Shown here: one piece after another, positions 16,610 through 25,345 of the stretch | How positions within the stretch are numbered: position 1 is the first letter of the stretch | How the letters are laid out: every line of letters begins with the position of its first letter | Assembly (NCBI GenBank): GCA_049324315.1 | Contig: JBMOKU010000051.1 | Span: forward strand, 1-58,553 | DNA: 58,553 bases | DNA from: JBMOKU01 sp049324315 | Lineage (GTDB): Bacteria > Bacillota > Clostridia > Peptostreptococcales > Thermotaleaceae | Reading direction: 5' to 3' | Program-made: the position numbers and the translations under genes | Notes under the pieces: model-generated | Seen by the model: only the letters and a program-made list of their open reading frames with translations | Databases searched by the model: none | What the model was told of the DNA's origin: nothing

Positions 16610-17326
16610 TTATAATGGTTTTTTTGTCGGAGTTCCTGCTTTTCTAGGATATTTTGTCGGTGTTTGTTTGACTTTTTTTATCACAATGATATTATGATTC
16701 AGTTCGCTAAAAGGCAATTTTATATCAATCTTTTCAACCAATTCTCCACCTAAGACTTCGATGGCCTTTTTAGCTCGTTGGATTTCCTCCGTAACACCAG
16801 GCCCTTTCTGACAGACAAAATATCCATCTACCTTTACAAAAGGAAGACAGTATTCGCAAAGAATATTTAATTCTGCAACGGCTCTCGCTACTGCAATATC
16901 ATACTGCTCACGATATTTCTTATCTAAACCATAATCTTCGGCTCTTCCATGACAAAACTCCACATTTTTTAAATCCAATGAATGGCAGACTTCCTTCAGA
17001 TAGGTAATACGTTTATTCAATGAATCTAATAGTGTCATTTCAACATTTTCATAATATATTTTGATGGGTATGCCAGGAAAACCAGCACCTGTTCCCACAT
17101 CGATAATTTTCATCTGATCTTTTATGTAAGGAGTAGATACACAGCTCAAAGAATCTAAGAAATGTTTAATGCATATCTCTTTTTCCTCAGTAATTGCTGT
17201 AAGATTGATTTTTTCATTCCATGACAGCAGCAGATCCTTATACTTCATGAACTGAGCAATCTGCTCAGCACTCAAATCGATATTCAGTTCATTCCCGCCA
17301 TTCTTCATGATTTCTATGCTATTCAT
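16610..17326 (-). CDS. rsmG: 16S rRNA (guanine527-N7)-methyltransferase
   Basis: Also called GidB. It methylates G527 of 16S rRNA using SAM. Visible motifs are SAM-binding DVGTGAGFPGIP near 77-88 and ARAVAELN near 142-149. The C-terminus has the usual basic tail (PRKAGTPTKKPL). The ATG at 17326 overlaps the mnmG stop as ATGAATAG. The frame is open upstream within mnmG, but this start gives the family length (238 residues). Confidence 0.95.
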   Translation of the reverse strand: MNSIEIMKNGGNELNIDLSAEQIAQFMKYKDLLLSWNEKINLTAITEEKEICIKHFLDSLSCVSTPYIKDQMKIIDVGTGAGFPGIPIKIYYENVEMTLLDSLNKRITYLKEVCHSLDLKNVEFCHGRAEDYGLDKKYREQYDIAVARAVAELNILCEYCLPFVKVDGYFVCQKGPGVTEEIQRAKKAIEVLGGELVEKIDIKLPFSELNHNIIVIKKVKQTPTKYPRKAGTPTKKPL

Positions 17327-19211
17327 CCTGTTCACTTCTCTTTCTTCTTTGCTGCTCCAAGTAGATAAGCAGCACAGAAATATCAGCCGGTGAAACCCCG
17401 GATATTCTAGAAGCTTGTCCAACAGACAAAGGTTTTATAGCATTTAACTTTTGTCGTGCTTCCAGTCTTAGTCCATCAATCTTACCATAGTCAATGTCCG
17501 CTTGTAAATTCTTAGTTTCGAGCTTTTTAAATAACTCAATTTGTTTATACTGTTTCTCAATATATCCTTCATACTTTATTTGGATTTCACACTGTTTTGC
17601 AGCATCATGTAGTATTTCCGGTCGTCCTTCATCGATAGCAATCATATCCTCATAGGTAACTTCCGGCCTTCTTAATAGATCATATAATGAAATACCACTC
17701 TTAATTTCCGCACTACCAACCCGATTTAAAAATTCATTGGCCTGGGCTGGCGTAACGAATGTGTTTTTTAATCTTGCGATTTCTTCTTCTACTTGCTGTC
17801 TTTTCTTCAAGAATTTCTGATATCTTGCTTCTTTTACCAATCCTATCTGATATCCTTTTTCTGTTAGCCTCAAATCTGCATTATCCTGCCGTAATACCAA
17901 ACGATATTCGCATCTGGATGTCATCATCCTAAAGGGCTCATTTGTTCCCTTCGTTACTAACTCATCAATAAGTACTCCGATATATCCCTCGGAACGATCT
18001 AAAACAAAAGGTTCCTTTCCTTTTACTTTTAAAGCAGCATTCATACCGGCGATCAATCCTTGGGCTGCTGCTTCTTCATACCCTGAAGACCCATTAAATT
18101 GTCCTGCGGAGAAAAGATTTTCAATAATCTTAACTTCAAGTGTTAACTTTAACTGTAACGGATCGATACAGTCATACTCGATGGCATAGGCGGGTCTCAT
18201 AATTTTTACATTTTCCAATCCGGGTATAGTTCTTAAAAATTTCAGCTGTACATCTTCAGGTAGGCTGCTGGACATACCTTGTACATACATCTCATTGGTA
18301 TGTAAACCCTCTGGCTCAATAAACAATTGGTGTCTCTCTTTATCAGAGAATCGCACGACTTTATCCTCTATAGACGGACAATATCTTGGTCCTGTACCTT
18401 CGATCTGCCCACTATATAAAGGGGAACGATGCAAATTAGCTAAAATAATATCCTTGGTCTGTTGATTTGTATAGGTTAACCAACAAGGCACTTGATCTTT
18501 TTCTAAATGATCATTCATAAAAGAAAATGGTACTATCGTTTCATCCCCTGGCTGCTTTTCCATCTTGTCAAAGTCCAAGGTTTGCTGATCGACCCGGGCA
18601 GGTGTGCCTGTTTTAAACCTCTTCATGGTTAATCCCAGATCTTTAAGATTCCTCGTTAGTTCCTTTGACGGCGCTAACCCATTGGGCCCACTTTCATAGT
18701 TTGTACTGCCGATGAAGATTTTTCCACCAAGATATGTACCGGTAGCTAAAATGACTGCTTTTGTTTCATAGATGGCTCCCGTTCGCATCAAAACACCCTT
18801 AACTTGCTTTTCTTCCACAAGTATTTCGATAACTTCCCCCTGTTTTACATCCAAGTTAGGTTCATTCTCCAATACTTTTTTCATCTCCACATGATACAGC
18901 TGTTTATCAGCTTGTGCTCTAGAAGAGTGGACAGCAGGACCTTTTGCCGTATTCAGCATTCTGCTTTGAATAAAAGCCCTGTCTATATTAAGACCCATTT
19001 CTCCACCCAGTGCATCAATTTCTTTAACCAGGTGTCCTTTCCCTGTACCTCCAATAGAAGGATTACATGGCATCATAGCAATTGAATCAAGATTGATACT
19101 GATAACCAAAGTCTGGCATCCCATACGGGCTGCTGCCAAGGCCGCTTCACAGCCTGCATGTCCAGCCCCTATCACAACAACATCATAGGTACCAGAATGA
19201 AATTTCTCCAT
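17319..19211 (-). CDS. mnmG: tRNA uridine-5-carboxymethylaminomethyl modification enzyme MnmG
   Basis: Also called GidA. An FAD and NADH enzyme that, with MnmE, modifies U34 of certain tRNAs. FAD-binding GAGHAGCEAALAAARMG lies at 14-30; PCNPSIGGTGKGHLVKE and GLAPSKELTR follow. The C-terminal helical MnmE-binding domain ends with SGVSPADISVLL. The length of 630 is typical. It is 14 bases downstream of mnmE and overlaps rsmG. Confidence 0.97.
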   Translation of the reverse strand: MEKFHSGTYDVVVIGAGHAGCEAALAAARMGCQTLVISINLDSIAMMPCNPSIGGTGKGHLVKEIDALGGEMGLNIDRAFIQSRMLNTAKGPAVHSSRAQADKQLYHVEMKKVLENEPNLDVKQGEVIEILVEEKQVKGVLMRTGAIYETKAVILATGTYLGGKIFIGSTNYESGPNGLAPSKELTRNLKDLGLTMKRFKTGTPARVDQQTLDFDKMEKQPGDETIVPFSFMNDHLEKDQVPCWLTYTNQQTKDIILANLHRSPLYSGQIEGTGPRYCPSIEDKVVRFSDKERHQLFIEPEGLHTNEMYVQGMSSSLPEDVQLKFLRTIPGLENVKIMRPAYAIEYDCIDPLQLKLTLEVKIIENLFSAGQFNGSSGYEEAAAQGLIAGMNAALKVKGKEPFVLDRSEGYIGVLIDELVTKGTNEPFRMMTSRCEYRLVLRQDNADLRLTEKGYQIGLVKEARYQKFLKKRQQVEEEIARLKNTFVTPAQANEFLNRVGSAEIKSGISLYDLLRRPEVTYEDMIAIDEGRPEILHDAAKQCEIQIKYEGYIEKQYKQIELFKKLETKNLQADIDYGKIDGLRLEARQKLNAIKPLSVGQASRISGVSPADISVLLIYLEQQRRKRSEQDE

Positions 19212-19224
19212 TACTTTACCTCCT

Positions 19225-20607
19225 CTACTTTCCTAGACAGAAATTCGCAAATATTTTATCGATAATGTCTTCAGAAACCGTATCTCCTGTAATTTCTCCC
19301 AAATATTCCCACGTATCTCTTATATCTACCTCCACAAAATCTAACGGCATCCCATTAGCAGTCGCATCCATTGCATCATGCATACTGTTTTTTGCTTTTT
19401 CCAAAGAATTTTTATGTCTCACGTTCGTTATCAAAGATTGGTCTTTCTGTTTTACTTCTCCTCCATATACCATATGGACGATGGTATTCTCCAACGCTTC
19501 AATACCAATACCTTCTAATGCAGAGATCTTTATAATCCTTTTGTGTGGCAGTATACTTTCAATCTCTTCTTCGCTTAAAACTGCCGGCAAGTCCGTTTTA
19601 TTCAGCAGAACAATCGTTTCTTTATCATGCAAATACCCGATAATCCTTTTATCTTCCTCCGTTAAGGCTTCAGCAGCATTTAAAACAAAAATTACTAAGT
19701 CAGCTTTATTGAAAAAAGCCTTGCTTCGCTCCACACCTATTTTTTCAACAATATCTTCCGTTTCCCTTATTCCCGCTGTATCAATGATTTTAAGGGGAAT
19801 GCCTTTTAGGCTGATATATTCTTCGATGATATCTCTGGTAGTTCCTGGTACTTCCGTTACAATCGCTCTAGCTTCTTTTAAAAGAGCATTTAATAACGAT
19901 GACTTTCCAACATTGGGTTTTCCGATGATCACCGTATTTAATCCTTCTCTAAGAATTTTCCCCATATGGGCCGATTCCAATAGTTTTCCGATCTTTTCTA
20001 TTATATCGTTCCCTTGTTTCATCAGGGTTTCGTAGGTTATTTCTTCTATATCTTCTTCAGGGAAATCAATGTTTACGGTTATATGGGCAATCATTTCCAA
20101 CAATTGATTTCTGATATGCTTTACTTCTTTTGACAATGCACCTTCCAACTGCTCCAATGCAATATCAAAGCCTTTTTCCGTCTTAGCCGCAATTAAATCA
20201 ATAACTGCTTCTGCTTGGGCTAAGTCAATCCTTCCATTAAGGAATGCTCTTTTGGTAAACTCTCCCGGCTCAGCAATTCTGGCACCATACCGCAATACAA
20301 CTTCCAATATTCTTTTTGTTGAAACGATGCCTCCATGACAATCAATTTCTGCTACATCTTCTGCAGTATAGGTATAAGGTCCTTTCATATAGGTAACCAA
20401 TACTTCATCAATTTTTTGCTGAGATTTTGGATCCACAATATATCCATGGGTTAGCCTTCTGCTTGAAAAGTCCTTTATTGATTTTCCACTTTTCGAAACA
20501 AACAGTCTATTTAAAATATCTATTGCTTCGGGCCCGCTTACTCTTACGATGCCGATTCCTGCTTCGCCAGGCGCTGTTGCAATGGCAGCAATGGTATCAT
20601 CAATCAT
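19225..20607 (-). CDS. mnmE: tRNA modification GTPase MnmE
   Basis: Also called TrmE. An N-terminal formyl-THF-binding domain (TIAAIATAPGEAGIGIVRVSG) is followed by a helical domain with an inserted G domain: GKPNVGKSSLLN near 223-234, the DTAG switch, NKTD, and the C-terminal FCLGK with the essential cysteine. ATG at 20607 has GAGGTG 6 bases upstream; the GTG 9 bases earlier overlaps that site. It is the first gene of mnmE-mnmG-rsmG. Confidence 0.97.
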   Translation of the reverse strand: MIDDTIAAIATAPGEAGIGIVRVSGPEAIDILNRLFVSKSGKSIKDFSSRRLTHGYIVDPKSQQKIDEVLVTYMKGPYTYTAEDVAEIDCHGGIVSTKRILEVVLRYGARIAEPGEFTKRAFLNGRIDLAQAEAVIDLIAAKTEKGFDIALEQLEGALSKEVKHIRNQLLEMIAHITVNIDFPEEDIEEITYETLMKQGNDIIEKIGKLLESAHMGKILREGLNTVIIGKPNVGKSSLLNALLKEARAIVTEVPGTTRDIIEEYISLKGIPLKIIDTAGIRETEDIVEKIGVERSKAFFNKADLVIFVLNAAEALTEEDKRIIGYLHDKETIVLLNKTDLPAVLSEEEIESILPHKRIIKISALEGIGIEALENTIVHMVYGGEVKQKDQSLITNVRHKNSLEKAKNSMHDAMDATANGMPLDFVEVDIRDTWEYLGEITGDTVSEDIIDKIFANFCLGK

Positions 20608-20692
20608 TTGTATCACCTCTACCTTTTATATACATTAACATCACTGGAACTTAACAAATAAAGAAAGTCTTATATTGAATAAAGCTTTGATT

Positions 20693-20790
20693 CTATATCT
20701 CGATACGCGTTGTGCGATACACGATACCCAAAAAAGACCTTAATGATTGACCCCTATATCGAACAACGTGCACCGTGTATCGTGAATCGA
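20693..20790. repeat. Palindromic element with CGATAC arms
   Basis: Arms built from CGATAC-type units (left 20700-20728, right 20760-20790 with GTGTATCG and GAATCGA) surround a core AAGACC TTAATGATT GACCCC. The core resembles that of the 13209-13314 element although the arms differ. It fills most of the jag-mnmE gap, where nothing else except the terminator is seen. Confidence 0.65.
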
Positions 20791-20902
20791 ACGCTGATAA
20801 CAACGATATCTTCCCTATAAATTAGATTTCGAGAGCATAAATCTATAACCCTATCAAAATTTATCCTCTAATTATTATACCAATTTCCATCAAAACGATA
20901 AC

Positions 20903-20928
20903 AAAACCCAGTATAAATACTGGGTTTT
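20903..20928. terminator. Terminator after jag
   Basis: A 12-bp perfect stem (AAAACCCAGTAT at 20903-20914, complement at 20917-20928) sits 16 bases beyond the jag stop and has T-rich flanks on both strands. Confidence 0.8.
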
Positions 20929-20943
20929 CATCTACAGAAAACG

Positions 20944-21561
20944 TTATTTTGCTTCAATCACGACTCTTCTGTATGGCTCTTCTCCTTCACTTTTTGTGGC
21001 TACGTAAGGATGGCTCTGTAATGCAGAATGGATGATTCGTCTTTCATATGGATTCATCGGTTCCAATACAATATCCTGTCTCGTTTTCTTGACACGATAT
21101 GCCAGCTTGTTTGCCAATCGAATCAGTGTCTGCTCCCGCTTTCTACGGTAATCCTCTGTATCCAACAACACCTTTAGATATTCTTCTCTATCTTTGTTAA
21201 CAACCAGACTTACTAAATATTGGATCGCATCTAACGTTTGGCCTCTTCTGCCAATTAAAACCCCCATATCATCACCGATTACTTCCAGATACAGGTGGTC
21301 TCCTTTTAATTTTGTCTTAAACTGTGCTTTCAGACCCATGGTCCTTAACATGTCACTTAAAAAATCAACTGCTGTTTCCTGTGGATTATCAATGACTGTT
21401 ACCTTTACTTTAGCCTGTCTTGTACCAATTAGTCCAAGAATGCCTCTGCTGGGCTCTTCGATAACTTCGATTTCAACTTTATCCTTCGTGACTTTCAATT
21501 CTTCAAGGGCACTTTTCACAGCTTCTTCTACAGTTTTTCCTGTCTTCTCTGTGAATTTCAT
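20944..21561 (-). CDS. jag: RNA-binding protein Jag/KhpB (SpoIIIJ-associated)
   Basis: 205 residues in three domains: Jag-N (residues 1-50, GKTVEEAVKSAL), KH (about 80-150, with IGRRGQTLDAIQYLV) and R3H (about 150-205, with NPYERRIIHSALQSHP). It is a cytosolic RNA-binding protein linked to cell-envelope and sporulation control. It follows yidC by 1 base, with the ribosome site inside the yidC tail. Confidence 0.93.
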   Translation of the reverse strand: MKFTEKTGKTVEEAVKSALEELKVTKDKVEIEVIEEPSRGILGLIGTRQAKVKVTVIDNPQETAVDFLSDMLRTMGLKAQFKTKLKGDHLYLEVIGDDMGVLIGRRGQTLDAIQYLVSLVVNKDREEYLKVLLDTEDYRRKREQTLIRLANKLAYRVKKTRQDIVLEPMNPYERRIIHSALQSHPYVATKSEGEEPYRRVVIEAK

Positions 21562-21562
21562 A

Positions 21563-22261
21563 CTATTTTAACTCCTCCTTAGGCTTAGCAGTTATATTAC
21601 TTTTAGACATAACATACTGTTGTACCATTTGAAATACATTGCTGACAACCCAATACAAAGATAATCCCGCTGGGAAACTACCCGCCCAATAGAAAATTAA
21701 AAATGGAAATACAGTATTCATCGTCTTCATTTGCTGATTCTGCTGTGGACTTCCTGTGGTTGCAGTAGACATAGAAAAATAAGTGGTCACAGCTGCAAGG
21801 ATAGCTAATATTGAGATACTTAAACTAAATGGCATATTTGGAATTAAGCTAGGATCAGGTTGGCTTAAATTTGGAATCCATAAGAATGATTCATTCACTG
21901 CTTTCGAGAAATTTGGATCTGCAATATACTTAACCGGCTCTCTTAACAAGGTAAACAAACCAAAAATAATTGGCATTTGTATTAATAAAGGTAAGCATCC
22001 TCCTACAGGATTTGCTTTATGTTCCTTCCATAATTCCATAGTTTTCTTGTTTAATGTTTCCTGATCATTCTTATACTTTTCCTGTAATTCCTTTATTTTA
22101 GGCTGTAATTCAGCCATTTGCTTTGTTTGTCTTACCTGCTGTATTGCTAATGGAAGCAGTATCAATTTAACAATTACTGTAAAAACAATGATGGATAGCC
22201 CGTAATTTCCTAAAATGCCGTATAAAAAGTTTAGCAGCATACCTAACGGTTTTGCAATCAT
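21563..22261 (-). CDS. yidC: Membrane protein insertase YidC/SpoIIIJ
   Basis: A 232-residue Oxa1-family insertase with about five hydrophobic segments. The conserved hydrophilic-groove arginine is in LAIQQVRQTKQM near 40-51, and the cytoplasmic coiled hairpin (PKIKELQEKYKND) follows. The C-terminus is a short basic tail. No lipoprotein cysteine is seen at the N-terminus, unlike Bacillus SpoIIIJ. GGGGGT precedes the ATG. Confidence 0.95.
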   Translation of the reverse strand: MIAKPLGMLLNFLYGILGNYGLSIIVFTVIVKLILLPLAIQQVRQTKQMAELQPKIKELQEKYKNDQETLNKKTMELWKEHKANPVGGCLPLLIQMPIIFGLFTLLREPVKYIADPNFSKAVNESFLWIPNLSQPDPSLIPNMPFSLSISILAILAAVTTYFSMSTATTGSPQQNQQMKTMNTVFPFLIFYWAGSFPAGLSLYWVVSNVFQMVQQYVMSKSNITAKPKEELK

Positions 22262-22281
22262 TTATTTACCCCCAATCATAG

Positions 22282-22491
22282 CTATTTTAAAGGATCGAAC
22301 CCACCAGGATGAAAAGGATGACATTTCAGGATCCTTTTTATACTTTTCCAAGTCCCTTTTATAGGACCATACTTCTCCAACGCTTCTATTGCATATTGTG
22401 AGCAGGTAGGATAAAACCTGCATGTTGGCGATTTTAAAGGTGATATATATTTTCTATATAATTTCACCATCCAAATTAAAAAACCCTTCAA
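22282..22491 (-). CDS. yidD: Membrane protein insertion efficiency factor YidD
   Basis: A 69-residue protein with the family core YRKYISPLKSPTCRFYPTCS and the C-terminal CHPFHPGGFDPL. It assists YidC-dependent insertion. The start is uncertain: the TTG at 22491 gives the usual MKGFLIW-type N-terminus and has AGGTGAAGG upstream, while the GTG at 22500 directly after the rnpA stop would add three residues. Confidence 0.9.
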   Translation of the reverse strand: MKGFLIWMVKLYRKYISPLKSPTCRFYPTCSQYAIEALEKYGPIKGTWKSIKRILKCHPFHPGGFDPLK

Positions 22492-22500
22492 ACCCTTCAC

Positions 22501-22836
22501 CTATTTCAATAGTTTTGATTTTCTCAGCAAGTCCATCATGGACTTTTCCACATCGCTATATGTAGCATTTTTTATATTAACCCGTGCAAGAAAAACCATA
22601 TCATATCCCACTTTTATTTTATCAACACTCAAACGAAAGCTTTCTTTCATTAACCGCCTTGCACGATTTCGAACAACACTATTTCCCACTTTTTTACTTG
22701 CTGAAAAACCCACGCGATTGTAACCTTCCTTGTTTTTCAAGGAAAACAGTACTAGATGTCGGTTTGCAATAGATGTACCTTTATCATATACTCTTTTGAA
22801 TTCCGTATTTTTCCTTAACTTTTCTGTATGAAGCAT
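22501..22836 (-). CDS. rnpA: Ribonuclease P protein component
   Basis: A 111-residue basic protein with the RNR motif GNSVVRNRARRLMKE near 52-66 that binds the catalytic RNA, and FSASKKVG before it. It helps process tRNA 5' ends. The gene is downstream of rpmH, separated by a hairpin that may attenuate read-through. Confidence 0.95.
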   Translation of the reverse strand: MLHTEKLRKNTEFKRVYDKGTSIANRHLVLFSLKNKEGYNRVGFSASKKVGNSVVRNRARRLMKESFRLSVDKIKVGYDMVFLARVNIKNATYSDVEKSMMDLLRKSKLLK

Positions 22837-23028
22837 TATTTTTCCTTCCTTTGGAGCAATGTTTTACGGATATAGATTTTTTTCTTCTGCATAAAAATAT
22901 CTTTTACATCTTTTCCTATATATAAACCTCCTGTACATCATTTATTATATAATGTCCCTTAAATAAAATATATAGGAAACCTATATTTTTCTACAAAAAA
23001 TAACAATGCTTCTTTACAATTAATAAAA

Positions 23029-23049
23029 AAGGCCACTTTATGCGGCCTT
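23029..23049 (-). terminator. rpmH terminator/attenuator
   Basis: AAGGCC (23044-23049 read on the minus strand) pairs with GGCCTT (23029-23034) and is followed by a run of U residues. The rpmH stop codon overlaps the stem. Partial termination here would adjust rpmH relative to rnpA. Confidence 0.7.
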
Positions 23050-23182
23050 ATGCAGTCAAACTTTTTCTGCCTTTTAATCTACGTCTTTTTAATACGTTTC
23101 TTCCGGATTTTGTGCTCATTCTTTTTCTGAATCCGTGCTCTTTTTTTCTTTGTCTCTTTTTTGGCTGATATGTTCTTTTCAT
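23048..23182 (-). CDS. rpmH: 50S ribosomal protein L34
   Basis: A 44-residue, very basic protein beginning MKRTYQPKKRQRKKEHGF, followed by KRMSTKSGRNVLKRRR and ending KGRKSLTA, an obvious L34. AGGGGGTG lies before the ATG. It is the first gene of the leftward rpmH-rnpA-yidD-yidC-jag cluster beside oriC. Confidence 0.98.
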   Translation of the reverse strand: MKRTYQPKKRQRKKEHGFRKRMSTKSGRNVLKRRRLKGRKSLTA

Positions 23183-23260
23183 GAAAACACCCCCTTCGAA
23201 AATCTACATATATATTTCATAATGTTTGTAAACGACCTGTAAATGAGCAGTTACTAAACT

Positions 23261-23289
23261 ATTATACCTTTGGAACCGTTATGTGTCAA
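23261..23289 (-). promoter_or_regulatory. Sigma-A promoter of rpmH
   Basis: TTGACA (23289-23284), 17 bases and TATAAT (23266-23261), a perfect consensus about 80 bases before the rpmH start. Confidence 0.88.
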
Positions 23290-23302
23290 GAAAGTTATTT
23301 TC

Positions 23303-23679
23303 TGTGGATAATAACATCCACAAAAATTTTTCTTGTGGATAATTTTTTCTGAATCATTGAAATCATGTTATGAATTTGTTATGATTAAATAGACTTGTTG
23401 ATAAGTGGACAAACCTATTTACATATCCACTTTTATACACAATTTGTGGATAAAAGTGTGTATAACTTCACTTTTTTTCCTATAGTTTTGCTATTTTCTA
23501 CGTTTACTATGTTAATTATACGACATATAAATCGTTTTTCAATGTGAATAATAAGAAATTTTCTAATAGATTCTCTTCTATGTTGTACTTTATCCACAGA
23601 TTTATTCATTTCCTTGGATGAAAAATTTATGCACAAAAAATAGAATTATTTCAACTTTATCAACAATTTTTGTGGATAT
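23303..23679. other. oriC, left DnaA-box cluster (upstream of dnaA)
   Basis: This AT-rich gap of about 580 bases has perfect DnaA boxes (TTATCCACA or its complement) at 23303-23311, 23334-23342, 23445-23453 and 23590-23598. One-mismatch boxes lie at 23433-23441, 23457-23465, 23657-23665 and 23671-23679. The dnaA promoter must lie in this region, so autorepression by DnaA is likely. No protein-coding gene is convincing here. Confidence 0.9.
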
Positions 23680-23764
23680 TATGTTAATAAGTGTAGTCAA
23701 CTCCTGGCAAAAATTTTTTTTTGGAGTTGTATTTATTTTTATCTTTGAAGTAGGGGGCTGTACT

Positions 23765-25111
23765 ATGAGTAAAAATCTCAACGAAATCTGGCAAGCCGCA
23801 TTGCAATTAATTAAAACAGAACTTACTGAAGTCAGTTATAACACATGGCTTAAGCCTATTGAACCTGTTGCTGTCCATGGTAATAAAATAACGCTTGCTG
23901 TTATCAACGATTTTTCTAAAGGCATTTTAGAAGGAAGATATTCAAATCTTATCATGAATGCACTTAAACAAATAACTTCCACAGATTACACGTTAGAATT
24001 CATTATTCCAGGCAGTGAGCAATATACAAAAGCAACGCAAACCAATACGGCTGCAAAAGCTGACAAGTCTTCTGATTCCTTTGATCAACTAAATCTAAAT
24101 CCAAAGTATGTATTTGACACCTTTGTAATAGGTAACAGCAATCGCTTCGCCCATGCCGCTTCCTTAGCTGTTGCAGAAGCTCCGGCAAAGGCCTACAATC
24201 CTCTTTTTATTTATGGAGGTGTGGGGCTTGGTAAAACCCACTTAATGCATGCCATCGGACATTATATTTTATCGCAAAACCCAAATACAAAGGTTGTTTA
24301 TGTTTCTTCAGAAAAGTTTACCAATGAACTAATTAATTCCATTAAAGATGATAAAAATGTGGAATTCCGTAACAAGTATAGAACTGTAGATGTTTTATTG
24401 GTTGACGATATTCAATTTATTGCTGGAAAAGAACGGACCCAGGAAGAATTTTTCCATACCTTTAATGCACTGCATGAGGCAAATAAACAAATTATCATCT
24501 CCAGTGACCGTCCTCCAAAAGAAATTCCCACCCTTGAAGACCGTTTGCGCTCAAGATTCGAATGGGGACTTATTACAGACATACAACCCCCGGATTTTGA
24601 AACGAGGATTGCTATTCTAAGGAAAAAAGCAGAGGTGGAGGGTATCGATGTACCTAATGAAGTAATGCACCACATTGCTAAAAAAATTCAAGCAAATATT
24701 CGAGAGCTGGAAGGGGCTTTAATTCGTATTGTAGCCTATTCTTCCCTCACCAACAGGGAAGTCACTGTTGAATTGGCCAGTGAAGCACTGAAAGATATTA
24801 TTTCCTCTACAAAGCCAAAGCAAATCAATGTTCCTTTAATTAAGGAAGTTGTAGCAGAGCATTGTAATGTCAAAATTGATGATTTTAATTCAAAAAGAAG
24901 AACCCGTTCCATATCCTTTCCTAGACAGATCGCCATGTATCTTTGTCGGGAGCTTACAGACCTATCCTTACCGAAAATAGGTGAAGAATTTGGTGGAAGA
25001 GATCATACAACGGTTATTCATGCTCACGAAAAAATCATGACAGACATGGAAAATGACAGTAATATTCGAGAAAAAGTCGAAAATATGATTAAAGATTTAA
25101 AATCAAAATAA
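23765..25111 (+). CDS. dnaA: Chromosomal replication initiator protein DnaA
   Basis: 448 residues. Domain I starts MSKNLNEIWQAAL; the AAA+ domain carries Walker A GGVGLGKTHL and Walker B VLLVDDIQF; domain IV has the box-binding signature near the C-terminus (SLPKIGEEFGGRDHTTVIHA). The frame is open to 23618, but GTAGGGGG before the ATG at 23765 and the family N-terminus fix the start. It lies between two box clusters. Confidence 0.98.
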   Translation: MSKNLNEIWQAALQLIKTELTEVSYNTWLKPIEPVAVHGNKITLAVINDFSKGILEGRYSNLIMNALKQITSTDYTLEFIIPGSEQYTKATQTNTAAKADKSSDSFDQLNLNPKYVFDTFVIGNSNRFAHAASLAVAEAPAKAYNPLFIYGGVGLGKTHLMHAIGHYILSQNPNTKVVYVSSEKFTNELINSIKDDKNVEFRNKYRTVDVLLVDDIQFIAGKERTQEEFFHTFNALHEANKQIIISSDRPPKEIPTLEDRLRSRFEWGLITDIQPPDFETRIAILRKKAEVEGIDVPNEVMHHIAKKIQANIRELEGALIRIVAYSSLTNREVTVELASEALKDIISSTKPKQINVPLIKEVVAEHCNVKIDDFNSKRRTRSISFPRQIAMYLCRELTDLSLPKIGEEFGGRDHTTVIHAHEKIMTDMENDSNIREKVENMIKDLKSK

Positions 25112-25182
25112 TGCACAAAAAACTGTTATTATTTCCTGAATACATTGTGAATAAAATGAAAATCAAAATTTTTAGCTTAATA

Positions 25183-25344
25183 TGTGGATAAAAACGCAAT
25201 ACTTACACACATTTTTCTAACATCCTAAAAAGTAGGCAGAAATTAGGTTTGATGGACTTATCCACAATTTCACAGCCACTACTACTAATACTACTACTTT
25301 TTATTAATTATTTTATATGTTTTTAGCTAAGGAGGTTATCCACA
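25183..25344. other. oriC, right cluster and unwinding element (dnaA-dnaN gap)
   Basis: Perfect DnaA boxes lie at 25183-25191, 25258-25266 and 25336-25344. Directly after the second box comes a short GC-containing spacer, then seven consecutive trios at 25278-25298 (ACT ACT ACT AAT ACT ACT ACT, which reads 3'-GAT-5' on the other strand for most). A pure A/T stretch to about 25320 follows. Box, spacer, trio and A/T tract form the described bacterial basal unwinding system. The third box lies between the ribosome site and start codon of dnaN. Confidence 0.88.
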
Positions 25345-25345
25345 G

